NCBI GenBank assembly: GCA_029237695.1
Contig: CM055265.1
Location: 122,658,834 to 122,722,833 of the forward strand
Length of the DNA: 64,000 bases
Direction: 5' to 3'
Origin: Conchocele bisecta
Taxonomy: Eukaryota > Mollusca > Bivalvia > Lucinida > Thyasiridae
Part shown: piece after piece, positions 10,882 to 20,801 of the stretch
Layout: the number at the start of each line of letters is the position of its first letter
Numbering within the stretch: position 1 is the stretch's first letter
The notes under the pieces: generated by a model
The model's input: only the letters and a program-made list of their open reading frames with translations
Told to the model about the DNA's origin: nothing
The model's database searches: none
Translations under genes and position numbers: made by a program

Positions 10882-10983
10882 ATTCCGGGGCCGCGTCATG
10901 AACGTCATGAAGTAGTGACGTCATGAAGGCACTTCCGCGTAGTGACGTCATGAAGGCACTTCCATTACGCGCGGCCCCGGAAT
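10882..10983. repeat. GC-rich inverted-end element with two TGACGTCA sites
   Basis: Ends ATTCCGGGGCCGCG / CGCGGCCCCGGAAT. Inside is a 27-bp tandem unit containing TGACGTCATGAAGGCACTTC, giving perfect cAMP-response-element octamers at 10916-10923 and 10943-10950. Whether any factor uses them is unknown; globin exon 1 is 9.8 kb downstream. Confidence 0.75.
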
Positions 10984-11379
10984 GATCATTGCCTAAAGTC
11001 ATGTGCAAACAGCACGCGCTATTTGTTTGAACATATGTGCAAACATCGGAAACCATGTAACAATACATAACAAATACATACATATATAATTTACTAAATT
11101 GATTAAATGCATGAACAATAACTATGTACATGTACTTTATATTCAACCTATTCAACATTTGCAAATGTATTTAATTGATTCGTATGTTTAATCAACGTAA
11201 ATCCATATTGAGGCTGTATTATGTTGAATGTTATATTCTCCTTGCACATCTGTCTTATTTCCCAGGAGCTGCATGATAAACTATAATAATTTCTCTCTAT
11301 TCGTTTGTAATATCGTAATTGATAAACTGGCAAACCAGGAACAGTGTATGTATGCAGTCATCCGACCGTGCGGATACGC
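10984..11379. other. Intergenic, AT-rich, nothing recognised
   Basis: No repeat partner or credible open frame seen. Confidence 0.45.
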
Positions 11380-11790
11380 GGAAAGATAGTATTGGCTGTG
11401 ACTTGATAAATTTGGGCTTATGGGTTTTGCTACCAGTCTGATCATAGGAATGTGCTATTTTGTCAGGAGCTGCAGTGGGGTCAGCGTGTAAGTGCACACA
11501 CGAACGAACACGACAGGTTGGTTCGCTACCCACCCAAAGTGTATGTTGTTATCACTCAGTTGAACCGTCTCGCCGAGACGGTTCAACTGAGTGGTAACAA
11601 CATACACTTTTGATGCGAAAAGAGAAAAAATGTAGAAAAATATTTCCATTTTTTGTTTATACATAAAATACAGTCGGGTCAGCGTTCCAACCTGTCGTGT
11701 TCGTTCGTGTGTGCACTTACACGCTGACCCCACTGTACACTGGTCACAAATCCCATAGGCTCCATTTCTCCAGTCACAACCACATATGAG
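11380..11790. mobile_element. Family E element interrupted by J
   Basis: TTGGGCTTATGGGTTTTGCT at the left and ATTTCTCCAGTCACAACCAC at the right are E ends. The E phrase 'caggagcta-cactggtcac' is split at its TA by the J element 11473-11735. Confidence 0.75.
11473..11735. mobile_element. Family J element (Tc1/mariner-like ends, TA target)
   Basis: CAGTGGGGTCAGCGTGTAAG at the left and the inverse ending CCCCACTG at the right, followed by TA. The inner hairpin pairs CAGTTGAACCGTCTCG with its complement. CAGTG ends with TA duplication are typical of Tc1/mariner-type non-autonomous elements. Copies at 13574 and 56530 (short). Confidence 0.85.
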
Positions 11791-11872
11791 ACGTGAAATG
11801 TGATTGTGTACCTGGTATGGAAGGTGTTCGAGCCAATTCCCACCCTTAAACATAAGCCGAATCGAATCGAAT

Positions 11873-12020
11873 GTTGTACCTAAGAACATGTGCGATATCT
11901 CATAGAAAATATTTATAAAATTTACGAATTTTTCATCAACACCACATCGACATCATTTACAGAAAATAGCACAGTGTCTGAAAATATTTTTATGAAAAAT
12001 CGCACAGTCATCTTCTTAGG
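11873..12020. mobile_element. Family V palindromic element
   Basis: TTGTACCTAAGAACATGTGC faces TTCTTAGGTACA, with GATATCTCATAGAAAATAT inverted. Longer copy at 44535-44758. It abuts the I element at 12021, sharing the TACAGTG junction. Confidence 0.65.
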
Positions 12021-12094
12021 TACAGTGAAACCTCTCTAAACCGGTCACCCAGAAGGTTCCCCCAGGGTGTCCGGATTAGAGAGGTTTTACTGTA
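12021..12094. mobile_element. Family I minimal hairpin (pogo/Tigger-like ends)
   Basis: TA-CAGTGAAACCTCTCTAAAC / TTAGAGAGGTTTTACTG-TA around GGTGTCC-type inner arms. The CAGTGRAACCTCTCTAAACC terminus resembles pogo/Tigger ends (from memory). Confidence 0.8.
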
Positions 12095-12376
12095 AATCAG
12101 ACATGTGATCATTCTGATAGACTATAGACTACCCCTGTTTAAGGAACGTAATTGGATGAAAATAGAAGACCGAATAAAATATCAAAAACAATATATATCT
12201 ACCACAACCTAACATTGAACTATACAGGTCAACCATCGTCTATTCTAAAGCCAACATATGGAATGATCTACCAGTGTATGTTAAAACTGCCAAGTCCGTG
12301 GAAGATTTTAAGAGCAAATACATAGTACATGTTCATACAAGTACTCAACTACTCAACTACTCAACATGATTAGCTC

Positions 12377-12622
12377 TTAACCCTTTGAACCCGAAATCCC
12401 GCTATAGCGGTTTATGCAAAAAGTGCAGATCCAGATGAGCCGGCTCGTAACGAGCCGTCTCATCAGGATCTGCACTTTTTGCAAGTAATTTTCATATTTC
12501 TTAGAACAAAAACACCCCCTTTTCATAAATGGACGAATCTGAAAATCATTTTGTGACCATTGGATTGGTCGGAACATTAGCATATCACAGTCCATCCCAG
12601 TTCCTTAGGGTTGAAAGGGTTA
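12377..12622 (+). mobile_element. Family D hairpin element
   Basis: Almost identical over its length to 1196-1442, including the 72-codon open frame on the minus strand, which is arm and spacer sequence rather than a gene. Confidence 0.85.
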
Positions 12623-12861
12623 ATCTAATACTCATGTACAGTTTCATCATACATATATGAAAACAATACTCGTGAAACTGTTACCTTGTGACTCATGTTT
12701 ACATGTTAATTCATATACCGGTGTCATTATTATTTGTTAAATATACATGTACTTGTAGATGGATAGAGTGATCTCAGGGAAGATTGGCTAGGCCAACTGA
12801 ACGTCTTCTATAAACAAAGACGTTAATTACTTACGTAAATACTTACTTACATGCATCTACA

Positions 12862-13545
12862 GGAGAATGCGCAGACTATGATTGTGGCATCGCGAGATAC
12901 AGTGTACATGGTGTATACCCCAACAGTTGTCGCCACCGTAAACAATTATAGTAATTGCTTTGATGTCATAGAGACAGAAACTGTTACGGAGCCCCGCAGG
13001 GGACGTATATTTGTTTATGCCACCGGGTTTCGAAGAAACGGGTGGCATATAGTGTTTGGACCGTCCGTCTGTCCGTCTGTCCGTCCGTCCGTCACACTTT
13101 TCGGTTAACCACTTTGTCACAGTTTCTCAAATATGCTGCAGGTGGCATCCGCATTCGACAGACGCATTTCTTGTTTTTTATTAATTCGTTCCCACGAAAT
13201 AACAATTCGTTACCTCAATTTAACAATTCGTTCCCACGGGAATTGTTAATTCGTGGGAACGAATTTTTATATCGTGGGAACGAATTGTTAATTCGAGGGA
13301 ACGAATTGTTAAATTGAGGGAACGAATTGTTATTTCGTGGGAACGAATTCATAAAGAAAAACATGTCCCCTGCGGGACTCCGTAAGAATGCGCAGACTGT
13401 GGTCTATGACAAATTTCCCTCTATCTGTTACTCGATAAGGTATATTTGTCGTGACGAGCTACCTTTGATCGTGGCATCGCGAGATACATTTACAACAGTT
13501 TATACCCCAACAATTATAGTAATTAGTTTGATGCCATAAATGGAA
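12862..13545. repeat. Direct repeats flanking accordion copy 2
   Basis: AGAATGCGCAGACTATG ... GTGGCATCGCGAGATACA ... TATACCCCAACA at 12864-12930 reappears in the same order at 13385-13512, on the other side of the accordion element. The right copy has an extra stretch near 13405-13460. The direct repeats are far longer than a target duplication. Confidence 0.75.
12985..13384. mobile_element. Accordion element copy 2 (AATTCGTTCCC type)
   Basis: TACGGAGCCCCGCAGGGGAC on the left, GTCCCCTGCGGGACTCCGTA on the right. Palindromic AATTCGTTCCC units fill both arms. About 13010-13172 is a foreign insert (CACCGGGTTTCGAAGAAACG, then a CCGTCCGTCTGTCCGT run) placed in the left subterminal T-rich stretch. 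No 6-bp duplication here (AACTGT / AGAATG). Confidence 0.8.
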
Positions 13546-13573
13546 CTGTAAAAGCAACTGTAAATGGAATATA

Positions 13574-13835
13574 CAGTGGTTCAGCGTGTAAGTGCACACA
13601 CGAACAAACACGACAGGTTGGTTCGCTACCCACCCAAAGTGTATGTTGTTACCACTCAGTTGAACCGTCTCGCCGAGACGGTTCAACTGAGTGGTAACAA
13701 CATACACTTTTGATGCGAAATGAGAAAAAATGTAGAAAAATATTTCCATTTTTTGTTTATACATAAAATACAGTCGGGTCAGCGTTCCAACCTGTCGTGT
13801 TCGTTCGTGTGTGCACTTACACGCTGACCCCACTG
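13574..13835. mobile_element. Family J element
   Basis: TA-CAGTGGTTCAGCGTGTAA on the left, GACCCCACTG-TA on the right. Differs from 11473-11735 at very few positions, so the two are recent relatives. Confidence 0.85.
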
Positions 13836-13902
13836 TACTTGTACATGTACATGACAAATGAATTGTATCTGTAAATGTTTCTGATACAACACAACTCTGT
13901 AT

Positions 13903-14383
13903 ACTATCTGTTTCACGAAAGCTGCCCAAATTTTACGGACATATAAACAATGCAAAAACAATATTGTTTTCGATCATATTAAATTTTATCAAAATTTAAG
14001 AATTAGCCTTCTCTTTATTTCGTGAAATTGTGTCAAATATTGATTTTATTACGAAAACATGATATTCCTCTATGGGAATTTAACATGGGGGAAAAGGAGG
14101 TAGAGGAGCTGGGGGAGGAGCCAAAAATACAAACAACTAAGAAAGTAAAAGTTAAATTTTGAAAATCGGTCCACTATTTTTGAAATTAGAAAAGATGTCT
14201 ATGGGGATTTAACATGGGGAAAAAAAAATTTCGCAATAAAATCAATATTGGACAAAATTTCACGAAATAAAAGAAGGCTCATTCTTCAATTTTGTTATAA
14301 TTTAATATTATCAAAAAATATATTGTTTTTTCATTATCTATATAGCTGTAAAATTTGGGCACCTTTCGTGAAACAGACAGTAG
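13903..14383. mobile_element. Family H 0.48-kb palindromic element
   Basis: TACTATCTGTTTCACGAAAG / CTTTCGTGAAACAGACAGTA, with AATTTCGTGAAATT-type and TCCCCATGTTAAATCCCCAT-type segments in both arms. The inner core resembles family G. Second copy at 17772-18326. Confidence 0.8.
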
Positions 14384-14594
14384 TTATATATGTAGGCAGC
14401 GTGACCGAAGTGTATAAATCGCAAGTAAGTCAATATAACGGACGGACAAGCGGTGTATGTGAAAACGATAATATTATTATATGGATATCAATCTATTTTA
14501 ACATATTGTTTGCGGTTAACATTCAGTTTAACATTCGTATAACGGTTTACACAGAAGTGTTTTGTGTTCGAGGATCTTCGAGTTACATGATACA

Positions 14595-14656
14595 CAGTGG
14601 AACATCTCTATACCGGACACCCTGTGATGTACCCCAGGGTGTCCGGTATAGAGATG
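14595..14656. mobile_element. Family I minimal hairpin
   Basis: CAGTGGAACATCTCTATACC faces GGTATAGAGATGCACA around CCCTGTGATGTACC. Confidence 0.7.
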
Positions 14657-14782
14657 CACAGGTGATGGGAACAACTAATCTGATAGTCTGTTGTTACTTG
14701 TATAAGATAAGATATAGATATCTATATAATTATATATACACCGTCATGTGATTTTTTTCCCGTCACCTGTGTAGAGATGTTA

Positions 14783-15142
14783 TAAGAATGAATGGCCTTT
14801 TTGTGGAATTTATCGGGGTATAAACTTGGAAAAGTCGCGGGAATACTGGACGAAGGCCGGAAGGCCTCGTCCAGTATTCCCGCGACTTTTCCAAGTTTAT
14901 ATCCCCGATAAATTCAACAAAAAGGTCATTCATTCCTTATAATTCCAGCATTTGAAATAAATTCATCAAGAAAATGTGTTTATTTTCCGTTTTCTTAAGA
15001 ATTATTTTAACTGCGCCTCACGGTTACGGAAAGTAGTTCAGCGTGGGAGTTTACTGGGATATAAATTTTGGACAGAGACTTGCTACGGGCCAATCAAATG
15101 TTAGGGAATTGTGTAAATATTTTTGTGCTGGAATTATTCCAC
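14783..15142. mobile_element. Family B hairpin with long co-travelling 3' part
   Basis: Hairpin GAATGAATGGCCTTTTTGTG / its inverse ending near 14937, then about 200 bp starting TTCCAGCATTTGAAATAAAT. The same hairpin plus the same 200 bp occurs at 61450-61806, so the unit that moved is larger than the hairpin. Confidence 0.8.
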
Positions 15143-15222
15143 TGTAAATCAGGATTCAGACCTCTCCAAACTTGATTTAGTACTTCTGCGATCATGAACA
15201 GACAGTGTCATCGGCAATAAAT

Positions 15223-15294
15223 AACAGTGAAACCCACCAAAATTAACCACACATGGGTGTACAGAGTGTCCGGTTTAGAGAGGTTCCACTGTAG
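15223..15294. mobile_element. Family I element, body with one intact end
   Basis: CAGTGAAACCCACC at the left and GGTTTAGAGAGGTTCCACTG-TA at the right. Sequence upstream (15140-15222) resembles the I body at 27627-27745. Confidence 0.65.
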
Positions 15295-15326
15295 ATTGCC
15301 CTCAAAGAAGTAAAGTGTGTCATGTT

Positions 15327-15541
15327 AACCATTACTACGCTGAATTAAATGTTGTCGTCTGCTGGAAATGTTTTATTTTCAATATTTCTCGACAAAAACC
15401 TGATTTTGACAGCACATGAGAATCGTCTCCAGTGGAGACGATTCTCATGTGCTGTCAAAACCAGATTTTTTTGTTAAGAATTAAAGCAAAAATGAAAAAC
15501 AGCAGACGGCAATTTCCGTCAAAAGCGTAGGAATGGTTAAT
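15327..15541. mobile_element. Family L palindromic element
   Basis: TGTTGTCGTCTGCTGGAAAT and AACAGCAGACGGCAATTTCC face each other; inner perfect hairpin GAGAATCGTCTCCAGTGGAG near 15420. Outer ends are more decayed than in 5378-5625. Confidence 0.7.
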
Positions 15542-15682
15542 ACCATATACCTATAACAGACGTTTTCGAGCGACCGATCGTTGTTTATGGTATGCCGTAT
15601 TTCTCTGAAATAATTTCTCAATACAATTGTTTTTGTACGCACATTGTATTTATATTTATTGTCAATCTTGAAACACATGATG

Positions 15683-16241
15683 CATCACGTGGTCACAACA
15701 ACAACAATAATGGCTGAAAGTGTTGAAACTCGCCCACTCCGAAGTAAGTATTATTTGATATTTTACTTAATATGCAACGGATTTTGATGAAATATGGCAC
15801 AGCAAACGCGTCTGCATGAGCTGCATGTGGTGGTCCCGGCAGGTCGGCACATACTCGTGTCTTTTTTGCGAAGAATCGATTTCTGTGTCGGCAAAAACGA
15901 CAGAAGTTTGGGCCAAAATAAAATAATACTTTGAATCGGATAGCTACGGAAGCCCATTAGGGCCACTTCACTTTTTTTTAATTTCCATTTATTCAAGATG
16001 TTTTCTTGAATTTTCAAGTTCTTTTCTTGAATTTTCAAGACCTTTTCTTGAATTTTCAAGAAAAAATCTTGAAAATTCAAGAAAAGAACTTGAAAATTCA
16101 AGAAAACATCTTGAAAATTCAAGAAAACATCTCGAAAATTCAAAAAAAGATAAAACAAAGTGAAGTGGCCCTAATGGGCTTCCGTAGATAGCTTCTGGAA
16201 GCTTCAGTACTTGTTTTCGTTGTTGTAACCACGTGATCATA
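15683..16241. mobile_element. Family W palindromic element, interrupted
   Basis: ATCACGTGGTCACAACAACA at the left and GTAACCACGTGATCATA at the right. Arms with AAACGCGTCTGCATGAGCTG and AAAACGACAGAAGTTTGGGC. It is split by the accordion element 15945-16186. The uninterrupted relative is 42037-42441. Confidence 0.75.
15945..16186. mobile_element. Accordion element, CTTGAATTTTCAAG type
   Basis: 242 bp. Ends TACGGAAGCCCATTAGGGCC / GGCCCTAATGGGCTTCCGTA. Interior is a run of the palindromic unit CTTGAATTTTCAAG joined by short A-rich or T-rich spacers. Exact 6-bp duplication GATAGC at 15939-15944 and 16187-16192. Open frames on both strands through it are repeat artefacts. Confidence 0.88.
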
Positions 16242-16438
16242 CACATCGAAACAGTTCATGTATGCAACTGTCGACAGATTCCTTTTAAAATGCAGAGGAT
16301 AAAACACAAATGCATACGTTTCTACGTCGCATGTCGTAGATTTATACATACGTGTCAAAAATAACAAATCGCAGTCGTGAATTGCATGTTATATCGGGAT
16401 CATTGCAAATACTGTATGCAACACGATATTTACTATTG

Positions 16439-16520
16439 GTAGAACCTCTCTAAACCGGACACCATGTTGATCTCCACTACGGGTACCTACCACGGTGTCC
16501 TGTTTAGAGACGTTCCACTG
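16439..16520. mobile_element. Family I minimal hairpin
   Basis: TAGAACCTCTCTAAACCGGA faces GTCCTGTTTAGAGACGTTCC. Confidence 0.75.
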
Positions 16521-16673
16521 GAGTATATTACACATTTATATGATTTACGACTGAGACATCAATTATTCAGTGACACTAACGAGTCATTTGACACCAGCAT
16601 GTTAAATGATTGCAGCTTGCCTGGTGGTCGTTTTACGCAGTTTAATTGAACAAACACCACGATGTGTATATTG

Positions 16674-16991
16674 TACGAAGCCCCGCAGGGGACGTAGAAT
16701 TATTTTCTTTATTAATTCGTTCCCACGAAATAACAGTTCGTTCCCTCAATTTAACAATTCGTTCCCACGTATTAACAATTCGTTCCCACGTATTAACAAT
16801 TCGTTCCCACGAATTAACAATTAAGGAATTCAATAGCTAATGAACACATGCTCTAAGCTGTTTTATAAATTCAATCCCACGGGAACGAATTGTTAATTCG
16901 AGGGAACGAACTGTTAAATTGAGGGAACGAATTGTTATTTCGTGGGAACGAATTAATAAAAAAATATCCATGTCCCCTGCGGGGCTCCGTA
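16674..16991. mobile_element. Accordion element copy 3 (AATTCGTTCCC type) with foreign centre
   Basis: TACGAAGCCCCGCAGGGGAC / GTCCCCTGCGGGGCTCCGTA. Flanks ATATTG and GTATTG look like a 6-bp duplication with one change. Between the arms, 16821-16875 is not repeat-type: it is an exact inverted copy of 17100-17154 in the flank. Confidence 0.85.
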
Positions 16992-17389
16992 GTATTGGTA
17001 TCATTTATTGCAAACCTTTCTCTCAGAGGCTGCGATCAATCCACCAATACGTAAGTGTGTGCCACCGCTATCTGCGCATAGCTTTTTGCCTCTCCAACTA
17101 TTGAATTTATAAAACAGCTTAGAGCATGTGTTCATTAGCTATTGAATTCCTTAAGTGGATAATTGCAGAATATGCAAGCCTACTCGACAGTTACCGAACA
17201 CAGATATCGATAGAGATCAGGTTTGTTGAATCCAGTCGGGGTAATGTAGGAGCGTGCATCTATGGATACACCGATGTGACACGACCGCCTGCGATAATAC
17301 CCAGATTATCAACGTTTCTGAACAACTATTGGCAATGCCAACTCGCAATCAATTAATTTGAATGTCTTAGCCTCATCTGTAGTACAGCA
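16992..17389. other. Flank; holds the partner of the 55-bp filler
   Basis: 17100-17154 (starting ATTGAATTTATAAAACAGCT) is the inverse of 16821-16875, 55 of 55 bases by eye. No gene is recognised in the rest. Confidence 0.85.
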
Positions 17390-17612
17390 CAGGGGCCCGT
17401 TTCACTAAACTTCGTACAACTAAAATGTTCGTAAGTGCAAATTTAGGATCGTCTGGCAATTTCAATTCATGGATTTACATTTATTGAGCATAGACTGCAT
17501 ATGCAGCCTATGCTCAATTAATGTAAATCCAATAATTGTTTACAGAAAACAATGCTAATGAGAAATGTACAGACTATCATAAGTTTTCGTACGAAGTTTA
17601 GTGAAACGGGCA
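17390..17612. mobile_element. Family C TIR element
   Basis: CAGGGGCCCGTTTCACTAAA / TTTAGTGAAACGGGC with central hairpin near 17500. Confidence 0.85.
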
Positions 17613-17771
17613 TCAGTGGTTCAGTCAATCAATCTGCTTGATTTTAAAGTAATTTCAAACACAATATTCAAGTATTTTTAAATAAAAAATTGACCAATTT
17701 ATCGCAAGATTATCGCAGGCGGTAGTGTAAGTAGCAAGTTCGATGAGAAAATAAATTGTTTCCACCTCAAC

Positions 17772-18326
17772 TATAGTCTGTTTCACGAAAGCTGCCCAAA
17801 TATTAGAGCTATATAAACAATTGAAAAACAATATTTTGTTTGATAATATTCAATTAAAGGAAAAATTAAGAATGAGCCTTCTTTTTATTTCGTGAAATTT
17901 GGTCAAATATTGATTTTATTGCGAAAAAAAATTTCCCCATGTTCATCTTCACGGTGTGAAGATGTCTATGGGGATTTAACATGGGGAAAAAAATTGAATT
18001 TTAGAAATACTGGACCGATTTTTAAAATTTAACTTTTGTTTTCTTAGTTAGATCATATCCAAGCTATCTAGTCAGGTTTCGGAGTCAATTTCCAAATTAT
18101 TTCGATTTTTGACTCCTCCCACACTTCCTTACCACTTTTTCCCCCATGTTAAATTCCCATAGACAAATCAATTTTTCGTAATAAAATCAATATTTGACCG
18201 AATTTCACGAAATAAAAAGAAGGCTCATTCTTAAATTTTCCTTTAATTTAATATTATCGAAAACAATATGGTTTTTGAATTGTTTATATGGCCGTAAAAT
18301 TTGGGCAGCTTTCGTGAAACAGACTA
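17772..18326. mobile_element. Family H palindromic element
   Basis: TAGTCTGTTTCACGAAAGCT / AGCTTTCGTGAAACAGACTA. A second hairpin inside pairs CCCCATGTTCATCTTCACGG-type sequence with its complement near 17945-17990; the same inner hairpin stands alone at 38738-38813. Confidence 0.8.
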
Positions 18327-18439
18327 TACATACATGTAAGACAAAAGTATTCGTGTGAACTTCTGCAAAACGAGTTCATTTGGGAATTTATACTCTCGGT
18401 CATTCCCTTAGTTGTAACGCTTGCATTTGCAACGCACAT

Positions 18440-18965
18440 ATGTGTATAAGGTATGGGGCAGCAGGTTACATACGGGATCGAACCTGTTGGCCGGGGCTTA
18501 AATGACATTACATGTTGATTGGCTTTTAAACGCAAATCAATCAATCTATGAGACACGCCATGCGATTTTTTCCTTATGGAAGATGTGTGATTTCTTTTCA
18601 TTAAAATGTGTACACATTTTACGATATATCCATAAATGACGTCGAATGGTTTCGAGCAAATTGAACATTTCGTCAATTTTAGACCTAATTTACGTACAAT
18701 ATAAAAGTATGTATCACAGTTTCAGTAACTAATATTATTTATGAAAAAGAGCAAATCGTCTTAGGTACAAATTCACATGGGTTGTCTCAGTTTCATGAGG
18801 TACTCCGCCTTCCTCTTCATCACCGACTGCAGTTGCCTGTTCTGATCATCCTGAAGCATGTTCGGTCGGTGTTTCTCTGAATGAATGGCGAACAGTGCAG
18901 ACTCTGATCACCCTGCGCACATACGCAGGCTGATCTGGGTCTGCGCTAGTCGCAAAGGCAATACA
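18440..18965. repeat. Repeat fragments (SINE-like piece and family E piece)
   Basis: 18440-18545 repeats the CAGCAGGTTA ... GGATCGAACC stretch of 8935-8990. 18850-18958 is the middle of family E (CGCACATACGCAGGCTGATC). No gene. Confidence 0.55.
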
Positions 18966-19207
18966 TAGAGAATAGTAGGTTAGTGCCGTGAATGGGGACA
19001 AATATCTGGCAAGGCTCAGGAAACGGGATGGGCGAGGCTCTCCCGAGCACATCCCGTTTCCGTGCCGCGCCAGATATTTTTTCCCATTCACGGCACTAAC
19101 CTACTATTCTATTTATCCCGTCAACATCTACAAATGGCTGTAAAATGCAAAAATAGTATTGACTGGATATCAAAAATGTTTCACGGCACCGTGTTTCACG
19201 GCACATA
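18966..19207 (+). mobile_element. Family A element, left part (interrupted)
   Basis: AGAATAGTAGGTTAGTGCCG through TTTCACGGCACATA; the remaining end (CGCACTATGTTGACGGGATA) lies at 20390-20409. The split is caused by the 1.17-kb foldback. Confidence 0.88.
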
Positions 19208-20381
19208 CACAGGTGGAAGACTCGGACCTATGACACCAAAAAAATGCCTATTAAAAAAAATCCCATTACCCCACCCACTTGGTCTCGTACAGTACTATAC
19301 GTTAATTCAAGGTGAGTATAAATAGCGCTATTATAGAAAGAGCCCTCTTTTTTCCGGCTCGCACAAACACAATAAACATCGATTAAATGTATGAAATATG
19401 TCTCTGGCAATCGATAAAGGTATTAGGTGTGTGAATATACTCACTTCAAATCGCTGTTTCAAGTATTTATTGAGTTATTCGCGTTTTGATTACCCCACCC
19501 ATCCAAAGCGAAAGTTGCATGTACGAAAGAATCTCACACAGAATCGGAGGCCGTCCGGCTGGATTATCGGTCATATTTGGCCGATAGCTGATCGCCAGCT
19601 CAAACTAAAGTCGTACACCATGATCATATACATTAGAGACTCCAACCATACAAAGTTCGTCCAATTGTGATCGTTCGCCGATCTAAAAAACACTTTTTTC
19701 TAATTTTATTGACTTTCTTTCATGATTCGCGTACTATCAGATTATGTCTTCCGGAAACCCTGAAAAGGGAAAGTCCTCGCGTTTATTCTTAGGTTTAACC
19801 AATCAGAGATGTTCTTACATAGACGCTTCGGTGGTGGTTGTATTATGGAAGATAGTGCATTGACCCAGTTCCAGATAATGAACGAAATTATAGAAAAAAG
19901 TGTTTTTTAGATCGGCGAACGATCACAATTGGACGAACTTTGTATGGTTGGAGTCTCTAATGTATATGATCATGGTGCACGACTTTAGTTTGAGCTGGCG
20001 ATCAGCTATCGGCCAAATATGACCGATAATCCAGCCGGACGGCCTCCGATTCTGTGTGAGATTCTTTCGTACACTCAACTTTCGCTTTGGATGGGGTAAT
20101 CAAAACGCGAATAACTCAATAAATACTTGAAACAGCGATTTGAAGTGAGTATATTCACACACCTAATACCTTTATCGATTGCCAGAGACATATTTCATAC
20201 ATTTAATCGATGTTTATTGTGTTTGTGCGAGCCGGAAAAAAGAGGGCTCTTTCTATAATAGCGCTATTTATACTCACCTTGAATTAACGTATAGTACTGT
20301 ACGAGACCAAGTGGGTGGGGTAATGGGATTTTTTTTAATAGGCACTTTTTTGGTGTCATAGGTCCGAGTCTTCCACCTGTG
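19208..20381. mobile_element. 1,174-bp foldback element, hAT-like 8-bp duplication
   Basis: Two nearly identical arms of about 496 bp face each other around a spacer of roughly 180 bp (about 19704-19885). Ends CACAGGTGGAAGACTCGG / CCGAGTCTTCCACCTGTG. Exact 8-bp duplication GGCACATA at 19200-19207 and 20382-20389. Each arm holds TTACCCCACCCA motifs. The identical 60-codon open frames are the same arm read twice. No transposase inside. A short relative is at 8466-8633. Confidence 0.9.
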
Positions 20382-20409
20382 GGCACATACGCACTATGTT
20401 GACGGGATA
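20382..20409 (+). mobile_element. Family A element, right end of the interrupted copy
   Basis: GGCACATACGCACTATGTTG followed by ACGGGATAAA; joins 18966-19207 across the inserted foldback. Confidence 0.85.
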
Positions 20410-20529
20410 AACTCCTTTCTCCAGCCACAGTCTGTTTGACGGTATTTTCCTTGCAGACGGACATTGCGGCCACCAATGAAAGACATTTAGTGAGCATAGC
20501 TGCCAATTATATCCGCTACACTCGTCTCG

Positions 20530-20801
20530 TGAAATAAACAGCCTCCAGAAATAAACAGACATGCGGAAATGGACCGCGGCGCAGAAATAATCAGCAGAAA
20601 CAGTCATGCGGAAATAAACTGCAGAAATAAACGGCAGAAATTAGCAGACAAGCTGAAATAAACAGCGGAAATTAAAAAATAGTCATGCAGAAATAAACAG
20701 CAGAAATAAACAGCATAAAACAAGCGGACATGTAGAACTAAACGACAGCATAAGTAAACGGCAGACATAAACAGCCATGCAGAAATAAACAGCCATGCAG
20801 A
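20530..20801 (+). promoter_or_regulatory. Repeat-rich presumptive 5' leader of the globin gene with mini upstream ORFs
   Basis: A degenerate array of (G)CAGAAATAAACAG units runs up to the globin start codon. The unit creates ATG-CNG-AAA-TAA mini-frames at 20606, 20685 and 20777. A fourth upstream ATG at 20795 runs across the globin ATG in another frame and stops at 20810-20812. No TATA box or start site can be placed, so its presence in mRNA is inferred from position only. Confidence 0.5.

Noticed and set aside
11455..13929. 144- and 156-codon minus frames with nearly the same peptide
   Set aside because: Both are the J element read through; the similarity is due to the mobile element, not to a gene family.
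14248..14751. 167-codon plus-strand frame
   Set aside because: It starts in the right arm of family H and runs through a family I hairpin; no conserved domain.
19228..20361. Two identical 60-codon frames
   Set aside because: The two arms of the 1.17-kb foldback read in opposite directions.
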